This document shows, one piece after another, positions 54,660-64,000 of a stretch of DNA of 64,000 nt. The stretch comes from Pseudoips prasinana. Lineage: Eukaryota > Arthropoda > Insecta > Lepidoptera > Nolidae. The stretch lies in assembly GCA_951640165.1 (NCBI GenBank), contig OX621237.1, positions 11,160,001 to 11,224,000 on the forward strand, read 5' to 3'. The position numbers and the translations under genes were made by a program. How positions within the stretch are numbered: position 1 is the first letter of the stretch; each line of letters opens with the position of its first letter. Under the pieces are notes generated by a model. It was given only the letters and a program-made list of their open reading frames with translations, was not told where the DNA came from and did no database searches.

Positions 54660-55115
54660 GACATAGCAGTGTCTCAAGTCGGAAGTCTACGACCAGTGAA
54701 TGTTGCCAGTCATGACTTACGGAACAGAGACGTGGTCGCTCACTATGGGCCTTATTAGAAGGCTCAAGGTCACCCAAAGAGCAATGGAGAGGGCTATGCT
54801 CGGAGTTTCCCTAAAAACCGCAGGCGAACCAAAGTCACCGATGTAGCCCGAAGAATTGGTAAACTGAAGTGGCAGTGGGCGGGGCACATAGCTCGTAAAA
54901 CCGACGGCCGGTGGGGCAGAAAGGTTCTCGAGTAGCGAACTAGAACCGGAAAACGCAGCGGGGGGCCTGCCCACGCTGCGTTTTCCGGTTCTTGTAAGAT
55001 GGACCGATGATCTTGTGCGGATCGCTAGAAACCGCTGGATGCGAATAGTGCAAGACCGGCAATTGTGGAGACCTTTGTCCAGCAGTGGAAGTCTTTCGGC
55101 TAATATGATGATGAC
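54660..55115 (+). pseudogene. RTE C-terminus and 3' end, rearranged
   Basis: It follows 6480-6957 closely: TACGGAACAGAGACGTGGTC, GGCTATGCTCGGAGTTTCCC, then a deletion of about 25 bp, TGGCAGTGGGCGGGGCACAT, a stop in the LEW region, and CTGGATGCGAATAGTGCAAG. A fold-back inversion lies at 54942-54992. The tail GATATGATG-type repeat is followed by an inverted second tail (55091-55143). A frame read on the minus strand is only the antisense. Confidence 0.85.
54942..54992. repeat. fold-back inversion inside the RTE fragment
   Basis: AGAACCGGAAAACGCAGCG (54942-54960) pairs exactly with 54974-54992. Between them is GGGGGCCTGCCCA, the reverse complement of the sequence that follows this site in the intact RTE (about 6800-6814). 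Confidence 0.85.
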
Positions 55116-55143
55116 ACCATCATCATCATATCAGCCGAAAGAC
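55091..55143. repeat. tail-to-tail inverted RTE ends
   Basis: GTCTTTCGGCTAATATGATG on the left and its complement with one mismatch (ending CAGCCGAAAGAC) on the right, around a short ATG/CAT-rich centre. Confidence 0.8.
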
Positions 55144-56098
55144 ATTTACATACCTACAGCTAGTATATACGCGTACCCGTTTAAGATACTCTGCATAATT
55201 CCCATACCCCATACCACACATACATAGATTAATAATAGTATTCTTTACCATAAGCCAAATTAGCACATACCGACGTGGTCTACTAATGTGTTTGTATAAT
55301 TTATTTTTATGTCTATTCATTTAAAACAACAATTACACAATGAATATTACACTTATAAATAAATCAAATTGAAACACCAGGAGCTTGTTGTCCAATTAGA
55401 TTCAAAAATCATCTCCTCGAGCTTGAATTGCGTGAGGAGTAATCAAAAATAACACTTACTATGGAAATTCGTCGTATTTTCGTTAAACCTATAATTCTTT
55501 GGTATCGACATCAAGTTGTTTTTAGAAAAGGTAGTGTATTTTCAGAAAATTTAAACAAGGTTCTTTCATGACTAGTAAATGTGAATGGACTAAACGTTAT
55601 TCGCATAATCCTTCCGATTAACCATAATACGAGTGGCAAAAGTTTAAACTGAACGCTGTACGTACCCTCCAAGACACAAGGTGGTAAGTACACCTAATTC
55701 TTGATCCTACTGTAAGATTTCTTTTCCAAAGAACCTTGCCCTTACCATGGACCTTATAATCAACTCACTTTCCACACACTATCGCCAGACTAACGAGGAA
55801 GTATAAAACGTTATTGATAACTATAAAACGATCCATCATTGTAACTAACGTTCCATCATTGTAACTAACAATAAACAGCTGTAGAAAAGTAGATAGAAGC
55901 TGTAAATAAAGATGTTGAACGAGACAGGAAAGTCCAAACTATGATTGTATCAAAAATGTACATCAACAAACAACTGAACTGTTATAAATATAGGAAGAGT
56001 ATACAGGTATGCTACGTATAATTTAATAATGAACGCACAGCTGTACAATTATCTCAATTAATATTATATTAAGAAAATATATTTGTTTGTTCTATGTA
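55144..56098. other. no recognisable feature
   Basis: Non-coding; CCATCATTGTAACTAAC occurs twice in tandem near 55832-55870. Confidence 0.4.
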
Positions 56099-56275
56099 TA
56101 AAATGCTTGCTTTTCACGCCATGGTCGTGGGTTCGATTCCCACCCAGGACAGATATTTGTGTGCATGAACATGTCTGTTTGTCCTGAGTCTGGGTGTAAT
56201 TATCGGTATAAGAATGTATTTACAAAAAAACTAGTATATGTAATATATCAGTTATCTAGTTTCCATACTACGAAG
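56099..56275 (+). mobile_element. SINE family B, first bases missing
   Basis: AATGCTTGCTTTTCACGCC and GTGGGTTCGATTCCCACCCA (box B), GAACATGTCTGTTTGTCCTG and ATATCAGTTATCTAGTTTCC. Box A and the last part of the tail are lost. Confidence 0.8.
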
Positions 56276-56935
56276 ATTACAATAATGTAGCCCAAGGTAT
56301 CAAAACTTGCGCCCGCGCAAGCCAGGGCGTTGCATATAAATTACTATATTCACGATAATAAAAATATTATTTAGTTTTAGTCATTTGTTAACATCTGGGA
56401 AGTTATAAATAGTAAAGATCTGACATTGTTATCGACTGTTCTCTATTACTAAATATAACCAGACGTGTATCAAGTCTGTTGTCGAACTGCACTAAATCCA
56501 GAGTAAAAAATCCCTGTGTTATTTCTAGAATACACTAAGGTAGTTCCTCGTATGATGCATTCGTATAAATCTGATTGGAATGCCGACGAAATTTATACCT
56601 GGTTTTTCCATTTACTATACCTTATTGCACTTTTTCTATAGGTAGACGGTTTATTTGTATTTCATATTGAAGTTACTTTGATTTGGGATCTCTTTATATC
56701 TGGGTAGTGATACTACCGCTGGAGCAAACAGACACAAAGAAGTAACGAAGTGTAAGAAGGTACATCTTGTGATCTAAACAGACGGGCATATGACCGACCA
56801 TGCAATTCGGGCATCTTAAGGCGTAGGCATGGGTTAGATGCACACTGTCTCAGTCAAGCTAGTCATAGATCGAAAGAACGTTATGCTCACGAAAGTGCCG
56901 AGACTGCAGTAAGGCGGCTATGACCTGGCCTGTTG
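56276..56935. other. no gene; possible very old SINE C near 56800
   Basis: Nothing firm; 56800-56930 loosely recalls the SINE C 3' half. Confidence 0.35.
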
Positions 56936-57186
56936 GCGTGGTTGGCAAATGCTTGCTTTTCACGCCGAAGGTCGTGGGTTCGATTCCCACCCCGGACAGA
57001 TATTTGTGTGCATGAACATGTCTGTTTGTCCTGAGTCGGGGTGTAATTATCTATATAAGTATGTATTTACAAAAGAAAAGTAGTATATGTATTATATCAG
57101 TTATCTGGTTTCATAGTACAAGCTCTGCTTAGTTTGGGATCAGATGGCCGTGTGTTAATAGTGTCCCAGAATATTATATTATTATA
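56936..57186 (+). mobile_element. SINE family B, full length
   Basis: The head GGCCTGTTGGCGTGGTTGGC carries box A (TGGCGTGGTTGG); box B is GGTTCGATTCCC. The tail is TAGTTTGGGATCAGATGGCC then GTGTCCCAGAATATTATA. Its tail part from TAGTACAAGC to the end closely parallels SINE A. Confidence 0.9.
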
Positions 57187-57369
57187 CTACCCATAACCAC
57201 AGCGTCACATGTGCCGTCATAGCCAAAGCTTACGGGCGCGGTAGCATTTGACCCCCAATCATATTAAAACAGTAAAAGAAAAGTAAAGTTAATCTTTTAT
57301 GGATTCTATAGATATAATTTTCCATATAAGGTTGTCAGCAAGAAACCGCAGCAGCGATTAGACATTGTA

Positions 57370-57504
57370 CAGACGCCAGCACATCAAGCTACTCCAATCT
57401 GTAAAATTTCCACAATTGAAAGTGAACCTTATACTTATGTGATAAAGTTGAAAGTCTATAAAAGAAATTTGACAGATAGGGGTAGCTGGATGTGCTGGCG
57501 TCTG
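57370..57504. mobile_element. MITE family M, complete
   Basis: 135 bp from CAGACGCCAGCACATCAAGC to GGATGTGCTGGCGTCTG with TA at 57368-57369 and 57505-57506. Inverted ends extend over about 30 bp with mismatches. Confidence 0.85.
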
Positions 57505-57580
57505 TAATTTAATATCTACCTATACGTTATGTTTGGACGGTCCAGGCCCTGTAACGCACAACCTATGATGATATTAGACG

Positions 57581-57836
57581 GGCCGGTTGGCGTGGTTGCT
57601 AAATGCTTGCCTTTCTCGTTGCAGTTAGTGGGTTCGATTCCCATCCAGGACAGATATTTGTGTGCATAAATATGTCTGTTTGTCCTGAGTTTGTGTGTAA
57701 TTATCTATGTAAGTATGTATTAACAAAAGAAAAGTAATATAATATCAGTTATCTGGTTTCCATAGTACAAGCTCTGCTTAATTTGTGATCAGATGACCGG
57801 GTGTGACTAATGTCCCAGGATTTTATAGTTATTATT
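57581..57836 (+). mobile_element. SINE family B, full length
   Basis: GGCCGGTTGGCGTGGTTGCT, box B GGTTCGATTCCC, and the end GTCCCAGGATTTTATAGTTATT. Confidence 0.9.
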
Positions 57837-58189
57837 AAAAAAAAGGATGTAATCTATTATTTGGTGTTCATTAAAGAGTATTTTCATATATTTCTACCTA
57901 CATATTCCAACAGAAGTAGAGCTTAAGCATTAAAAGGGTGGAGACTGTAAGCTGTGGCTAATTAAACACTTTTCTACTGAATGCCTTGTTGATCTACATT
58001 GTGTAGAGGGCAATGGTGCTTTGAATCTTTCTTCAAATATTATAACAATAAGTCAGAAAACAATAACCTAACCTTGTGTTAAATTTGTAATAGTAGTGTT
58101 ATCATTAATTTTTTTCCAAAATATCGATTAACCAATAGAAATATTCATTCGATTTCATTGATTTATGCTTGGTTTCTGTATTCAAACAT
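57837..58189. other. no recognisable feature
   Basis: Non-coding. Confidence 0.45.
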
Positions 58190-58315
58190 TTATATATCTA
58201 TCTATATAAGTATGTATATCGTCGCCTGGTACCCATAGTACAAGCTTTGCTTAGTTTGGGGCTAGGATGATCTGTGTGACATTGTCCCTAGATATTATAT
58301 TATTATTATTATGTA
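58190..58315 (+). mobile_element. SINE family A, 3' half only
   Basis: TATATAAGTATGTATATCGT, GCCTGGTACCCATAGTACAA and TTAGTTTGGGGCTAGGATGA, then GACATTGTCCC and an ATT repeat. The tRNA head is absent (5' truncation). Confidence 0.85.
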
Positions 58316-58933
58316 TGAGTAGTTTTGTTTTTCCATGATATTCTTGAGTTTTTCTAACCTTAATATTACAGTCTTATAAATTCCCGTTATCTACATTAAA
58401 ACTACGGATAGTTACTAACTTTAACTAACGTATTCACAGGTAAAAAAAACTAAGTAATTTTATAATTAATGTAGGTAAGTCTTGTACACATTTATTGAAT
58501 GCCAGGTGACCCGGCAAGAATTGATCTTCTATTATGCCTATTACGCGCGGAGTTAAACATGTTAATGAGACATCTTGCCCTTGCATAGGTCACTGAAAAA
58601 ACAAAACCATTCCATAACCATTCAAACGATCCTAACGCACATGATTTACTTGTTAAGACGAGGCTTTGAAGAAATTGGTGGTACTTTATATTATTTTCAC
58701 AGCATGTGATAGAATATGTATTTATACATAAAACAACATATTTGTATTTATTTGACAGTTGTGTGGCAAACTTTTGGTTACAGATTTTTTATGGGTATTA
58801 TAAATAGTATAGCACAGAAAAAAATATCCAAAAATGTATACACGACGTATTAATACCATATATTCAGAATAAATCATTTTGAAATAAACTCTGTTTAAAG
58901 GATTTTTAAACATTGTAAATGTTATCTATGCTT
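58316..58933. other. no recognisable feature
   Basis: AT-rich non-coding DNA. Confidence 0.45.
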
Positions 58934-59398
58934 TATACGGGGTGGCCAAGGAGTTGACGTTCAAACGCAATATTTAGATACTTTATAATGAGTAGTATCC
59001 GAATGTATGTTCTACGAATTTGCGTTTTTTCTGATACCTTAAAGATGTATGAGTCCTGAGCTCAAACCCTAATTTTGGATTTTCGAATAAATTCTAAGTC
59101 AGTTCTGCAATGATTAGATAGACAATACTTTTTAGGGTGTTAGGTTAAGCTATGCTAATTAGCTATCACAAAGAAACTAAACCAGAAATGTTCAACAAAA
59201 CGAGAAAAATATCTAAAACTGATGTTAGGTGAAATTTACGAAAAACATCATTAAAAATTTCTATCTCGAAAACTACACAAAGTCGTAGAACATACATGGG
59301 GGTGATGGGGAGTATCCGAATCACCCCCATCTATCAACCAGTATCAACCAGTATCAAAATTTTGCGTTTGAACTTTAACTCCTCGGCCAGCCTGTATA
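58934..59398. mobile_element. 465-bp inverted-repeat element with GGCCAAGGAGTT-type ends
   Basis: The left end reads TATACGGGGTGGCCAAGGAG and the right end, on the minus strand, TATACAGGCTGGCCGAGGAG; TTCAAACGCAA follows in both. The repeats are about 40 bp with several mismatches and have TA at their tips. The interior is non-coding and includes a hairpin around ATGGGGGTGAT (59296-59330). Superfamily unknown; a TA duplication would fit Tc1/mariner-like relatives. Confidence 0.65.
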
Positions 59399-59964
59399 GG
59401 AAATCTGTTATGACGCAAACGAACCTTCGACAGGAGCTAGGCAGGCAAATTCGATCCATTTCTTTTAATAAAAGACAAAAATTATGGCGGCATATTTTTT
59501 TTTATTACATAAATGGATCGCATTTAGAACATTCCTCCTTTTTGAAGTTGTTAAAAACAGAGATCTAGTATAAATGCCGTATAAATGCAGTATAGCACTG
59601 CTCATTTCCACTGCTCAAACGAAAACAAGCAGAATGAGGCTTATTTTTGTTTATAAGTGCATCGCCTTTAATCTAAAAATATTTCTGGGCTCTTTTTACG
59701 AAAATCGGGTCAAATTTAGAACAATTAGTCACTAGGAAAACCATTTCTCTATCTCATCATGTCTAGAGATAATAGTTTACAAACATATCACTCGGCCAAC
59801 ACATAATTTTTCATCTGAAAACATTTAGTCTAGTTCATTGGGATTCTAAAAACATTTCGAACATTGTATCAATAGTTTAGAATTGGGATTCGATGAATAG
59901 GTTGCTACTAAAACATGCTTTATTGAACTGAATGTAATACCATTTATTTTTGTTTTGTTTTAAA
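59399..59964. other. no recognisable feature
   Basis: A 90-codon frame (59296-59568) starts inside the inverted-repeat element and has no recognisable domain. Confidence 0.4.
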
Positions 59965-60170
59965 AGACAATGCGCGCACTAGTTAATAGAATGTCTACAG
60001 AAACATTCAAGTAATGGACACAAACCACATCAAATTAAACAGAGAACAATAATTGATGGGCCTTTTTCTAGAACAAGTCCTGTTCGGGGATTGAATCCGA
60101 AATAGACCTCCAGTTTTCAGGGTTAAAGACTGCGCCTCGTGCGTTCCTGATGATCAAACGACTACACTCA
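59965..60170 (-). mobile_element. SINE family E, divergent copy
   Basis: AATGCGCGCACTAGTTAATA and the box B region GGGGATTGAATCC on the plus strand, then TGCGCCTCGTGC near the head. Low similarity to 38600-38786 but the same order. Confidence 0.45.
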
Positions 60171-60523
60171 TATACATAATTATATATATATGTATAAAAT
60201 CTTAGAACGACGTGTTTAGGAACTAATATTTAAGGGTTCTAATGCTACCATGATTGTAGATCCAATATAGTAACCCTTCACGTGACCCCTGAGTTCACTG
60301 GGAACGTACAATCACCTTACATTATACCCACAGATATTACCTGTCGTGTATTATGTAAGGTCCTAAGGGCTCAGCGGTGAGGGGGGATAGTTCGGCGACG
60401 CGTGAGTAATGCCAAGTCATGTATGTATTCTTGTTGCCGGTAGTTAGTATTCTTTTTTAAATTTAGCGTGCCTAGTTACTTTATTAACATTATAAAGTTC
60501 GTAAACAACCCATTTTTTTGATG
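60171..60523. other. no recognisable feature
   Basis: Non-coding. Confidence 0.45.
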
Positions 60524-60795
60524 GGCCTGTTGGCGTGGTTGGCAAATGCTTGCTTTTCACGCCGGAGGTCGTGGGTTCGGTTCCCACCCAGGACAGATAT
60601 TTGTGTGCATGAACATGTCTGTTTGTCCTGAGTCTGGGTGTAATAATAATCTATATAAGTATATATTTACAAAATAAAAGTAGTATATGTATTATATCAG
60701 TTATCTGGTTTCCATAGTACAAGCTCTGCTTAGTTTGGGATCAGATGGCCGTGCGTTAATAGTGTCCCAGAACATTATTACTATTATTATTATTT
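60524..60795 (+). mobile_element. SINE family B, full length
   Basis: GGCCTGTTGGCGTGGTTGGC, box B GGTTCGGTTCCC (one change), and the end GTGTCCCAGAACATTATTAC plus ATT repeats. Very similar to 56936-57186. Confidence 0.9.
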
Positions 60796-61714
60796 TAAGT
60801 TAAAGTTAAAATAAGATATAAAGAATAAATGTTGTAAGCGACATTTATTCATCATATTAGGTCCTTTAAATGTACTTACTGACCTTTGATCTATAAATAA
60901 AAAGTATAATTAACTCTATTGTATCATCTGCCGAGTTAGTGTTTGTTCACGCAAGAACTATGCCGCGCATTTTGGGCCACCACCATAACAAAACCATCCA
61001 ACTTACTCTTGACCGACTTTAAAATAAAAAAACTAAATGTTAGTTTGAGCCCCAGAAACGTTAATAGGCGATTTGGACTTTATAGTATATAGTCTGGTCA
61101 AGTTGGTATGTATATGTTGCCATAACAATAAAAATCGTTCGAGAAATCAATTTTGCACAGCGTATCCTTGGACTGATTCTGTTTTATGTGCGAATGACTT
61201 GCGATGGCGATCAAACAGCTTTCTTAAATAAAACACCGTGGAACAATTTATTATTCAATGCTCGTTAATTGCGCCTTTAAAATCTGCGTGGAATTTATGT
61301 TATTTTAGAAACTATTTAGAGTAGATGTAGTTTATTTAGTGTAAGTAGTACGACCTAAATAGTTAATTAATGAGCATTCGTTTTATTAAAAAAGTAGGTG
61401 CAGTAAATACGTTTTCGTTACAGCTACCCACTTTCAATATTCATTGATGACTTAGGAATGAACGTTACACTTTGTTGTTTTCTGGTTATATTTTGCACAT
61501 TCATCGGTCTTTATATTCTAATGAACTTATAATACTGTTTTTGATTTATGATATTAACATTCTTGAGAAAAATAATATTGTTTGTTACTGTAAATATTGA
61601 AATCTTGTTGTAAAATAAACTGTATATGTTTGAAAGCCAGTATGATTAGTATTTCATTTAGATTATGACTAAAGCAAGTGAAATTTGTCTTTAAATACTG
61701 AATAATCTCCTCCT
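60796..61714. other. no recognisable feature
   Basis: AT-rich non-coding DNA; short frames only. Confidence 0.45.
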
Positions 61715-61939
61715 GGTCGAGTGTTGACCGTAGTAGCGGAAAAAGCATATTATAATGCAGAAGTGTATGGTGCACTTTCTAATCATTCAAGGCGACTAGC
61801 AGACAAGATCGGAAAGATGTCAGGCATATGACAGAAAGCAGGAGTCACGCACGTAAAGCCGGCCTCTTAGAGGTACGGGGGTGTGACACCACCAAACTCC
61901 AATCAATCTTTGGTCCTTGGGATTTCAACTCAGGACCTC
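61715..61939 (-). mobile_element. SINE family C, decayed, head cut
   Basis: CATATTATAATGCAGAAGTG, CAAGATCGGAAAG, GGTACGGGGGTGTGACACCA and GGGATTTCAACTCAGGACCT on the plus strand keep the SINE C order up to box B. The head is cut off where SINE A begins. Confidence 0.65.
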
Positions 61940-62166
61940 ATAATAATAATAATATAATAATATTTTGGGACAATGTCACACAGATCATCCTAGCCCCAAA
62001 CTAAGCAAAGCTTGTACTATGGGTACCAGGCGACGATATATAGATAGATAAATACTTAAATACATAGAAAACATCAAATCAAAACAAATATTTGCACTTA
62101 CCGGGATTCCAACCCAGGACCACCAGCTTCGTAGGCAGGAGCACTACCAACTAGGCTACGGTGACC
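61940..62166 (-). mobile_element. SINE family A, small internal deletion
   Basis: TGGGACAATGTCACACAGAT to CTAGGCTACGGTGACC. About 30 bp around the GAGCACGAATATTTG part is missing compared with 93-348. It abuts SINE C at the box B region, which suggests insertion into SINE C followed by loss of the other half. Confidence 0.85.
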
Positions 62167-63560
62167 GTCTTTGGATGATTCTATCTATGCTATTCTATGC
62201 TATCGCCAGACTCTCCTGTGTTGTTTGATAGGGCTACCATCGGGGTTGCTCGCCGTAAATTGCGAAAAAGCCCACGGCTGGCGTTGATATTATTGTGTAA
62301 ATCCTATAGCACAGTCAGTAGTCTTTACCTGTATTGTCGGGTGTACATCCGGTTGATATTGAAGTACAAAGATGTATATTATTCTTCGCGTGATAATTTC
62401 TAAAATACGACGTAAATCACTAGAAATGAATAGCAATGTAAATATAATATATCAACCAAGAGTCGCCGCATCCATCATTTTTTTTTCCGGACGTCCAAGA
62501 ACGGATAGTTAAAACTTGGCTAATCATAGATCTGAGAAATTTTAGAAGTAAATTGTATAGTTTCATATTAGTATTTTCTCTTATCTTTTCTCAACTTCCT
62601 ATTGTGAATATGAACAAACCAACCCGCACGTACTTTTCCAGCATAAGTAGCACAATATTATGTTAAATAGCTTACAACCAATATCTGAAGTAGTTAATAA
62701 TTAAGATCTTGTAGCAACAACGAACATCTTCCGTTGCTTTAAGCTCTTTTGCCATACTTACTATTGGAATAAAGTATAACAGCTTACTTAATAGGACCTC
62801 TAAACTAAACCCTTGTGATTTTGCAGCTGATCTCTCTAGTTGCAATTTTCTTGTTGTATCTGCCTCCCATTTTGCTAAGGTAGGAAGTAGAACTACTTTT
62901 TTCCAACTCATTGTTTTTTCTGATTAAATTTGTTGTGGTATCCAAGACAGTCGAAGCAATTCCCCGGGACATGCCTGAGCCTCACTCAGTGTCAGTTCAT
63001 TGTGTGCATCAGCAGTTACAGGAGTTCTAGTGGGTAAGAGAGAATACAAATCCCAATAAATAAATATATATATGGCCAACATGATAGTAATCGATTATCT
63101 AGCCTATATACCTTAGCCTAGTACGCTACAACAAACGATCAACCCTCCCGATGAGCTCTGATAATCTTACGCTCACCCAGGACAACAATAACATAATAAT
63201 TGTAACCTTGATCCTGCTCCCTAGTTACTACTCATGGAGAAACTTAACGCTACGCTCTACCACCCTTAAAGTTTAACTACTTTATTCTCATATTTTCCCC
63301 ATTTTCACTTTGTTTGCATGAAAGCAAAACAAGACTCCTACGTCCTTAATTCGTTAATCTAACTATTAAAAGATGAACCACCGGATATAAAACATTAATT
63401 ACCAACATAGATTAATCAGCAACCTTTCTTAATTCATGATCACTGCCGTATAAGGGTATGCGAGTACAAGATGAGTAACCAGGCCACAAAGTCGCCAGAT
63501 TAAAGAATCTGGTCAACTGTGACAGATGCAGGATCAACGATCTCATTGTGTCGGCGCAAG
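62167..63560. other. no gene recognised
   Basis: Mostly non-coding. A minus-strand 79-codon frame at 62672-62911 (MSWKKVVLLPTLAKWEADTT, then LERSAAKSQGFSLEVLLSKL) has a fairly protein-like mix, and an open piece upstream reads TPVTADAHNELTLSEAQACP before a stop. I do not recognise it; a decayed mobile-element or host-gene fragment is possible. Confidence 0.3.
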
Positions 63561-63619
63561 GCACTGACAGGGAAAATTAGGCTCAGAATTCCACTGATAT
63601 TTTTGCATGTACGAAGAGC

Positions 63620-63689
63620 GCGGAGGGCGGGCGGCGTCGCTCTCATACCTGCGTATATATAGGATGGCATGGCTGCGCGCCGCCCAGTC
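63620..63689 (+). promoter_or_regulatory. probable RNA polymerase II core promoter
   Basis: A GC-rich patch (GCGCGGAGGGCGGGCGGCGT near 63618) precedes TATATATA at 63654-63661. CCAGTC at 63684-63689 resembles the insect initiator, with the A at 63686 placed 32 bp after the first T of the TATA box, the canonical spacing. The GC-rich patch is unusual in this AT-rich window. A strong splice donor follows about 220 bp downstream. Confidence 0.6.
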
Positions 63690-63909
63690 GCATGTAAATG
63701 CTCTACCGCGCTCCACGTTACTGAAACTTTCACTCATAGTTTTCATACACTGATATTTAATATTTATATGCTTGTTATACTGAAAGGACAGTGATACCAT
63801 AGACATTGTGTGTTGTGCAAAGACTGCTGATAGTTTGGTTTCGTGTGGTGTTTGCCGGCTTTCAGCCGACCTGTAGCTGTTATCCCGGGACGCCAATATT
63901 TTCGACCAG
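63686..63909 (+). other. probable first (5' UTR) exon of a host gene, with splice donor
   Basis: Starting at the initiator, the sequence runs to CAG/GTGAGT at 63907-63915, a near-consensus splice donor with the intron starting at 63910. Between them lie only very short ATG frames: ATG-TAA at 63692, and nine codons from 63698. So the exon would be non-coding, with the start codon in an exon beyond the window. The gene cannot be identified from here. The 117-codon frame on the opposite strand (63543-63896) is a by-product of the GC-rich patch. Confidence 0.5.
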
Positions 63910-64000
63910 GTGAGTTGTCATTCAAGCCTGTATTGCATATTTCATAGGTATATCTATCCAACAATATTGATATAAATATCAAGTATTAAATATTCGAGAA
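63910..64000 (+). other. start of the presumed first intron
   Basis: AT-rich sequence after the donor GTGAGT; the window ends inside it. Confidence 0.45.

Noticed and set aside
63543..63896. A 117-codon minus-strand frame.
   Set aside because: It is antisense to the promoter and first-exon signals, and its composition follows the GC-rich patch.
1..64000. LTR retrotransposons or endogenous viral genes.
   Set aside because: No long direct terminal repeats, gag, protease, integrase or envelope-like frames were seen.

Overview
This window looks like intergenic or intronic DNA from a moth or butterfly. The grounds are AT-rich background, short Helitron-like copies starting TC and ending CTAG between A and T (the layout of lepidopteran Lep1 elements), several tRNA-headed SINE families, and RTE-, CR1/Rex1- and Jockey-type non-LTR retrotransposons. 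The order is an inference from repeat content; no host protein was recognised. There is no sign of a bacterial, viral or CRISPR-like system.

Layout. 1-3.7 kb: a SINE, the 3' end of a Jockey/CR1-type LINE and old repeats. 3.77-6.97 kb: the best-preserved element, a full-length RTE retrotransposon with a 15-bp target duplication and one in-frame stop. 6.97-9.75 kb: a 5'-truncated CR1/Rex1-like LINE with the end of ORF1, a TAATG stop/start overlap, and an ORF2 broken by a frameshift and a large deletion. 9.75-13.2 kb: no recognisable feature. 13.2-20.4 kb: MITEs, Helitrons, SINEs and hairpins, with an old repeat split by two later insertions. 20.8-22.4 kb: a minus-strand LINE inside an RTE-derived short element. 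22.7-34.1 kb: inverted-repeat elements, SINEs, a decayed LINE interrupted by a SINE, two MITEs with clear target duplications (TTAA, TAA), and four Helitron copies in 3 kb. 34.7-36.0 kb: an inverted-repeat element holding an RT fragment and a hairpin with 105-bp arms. 36-62 kb: more SINEs, RTE-derived short elements, MITEs and LINE ends. 63.6-64 kb: a GC-rich patch with a TATA box, an initiator at the right distance and a strong splice donor, probably the promoter and first non-coding exon of a host gene running rightward out of the window.

The families are linked. The autonomous RTE has many short derivatives here that join its 5' UTR to its 3' end. Two SINE families with different tRNA-like heads share a 3' region, which suggests a common LINE partner. 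Nested insertions with target duplications allow a relative order of events at several sites.

Confidence is high for RT-encoding elements, target duplications and perfect inverted repeats; moderate for SINE, Helitron and MITE class names; low for short unknown reading frames. No database search was possible, so clade names rest on motif recognition.
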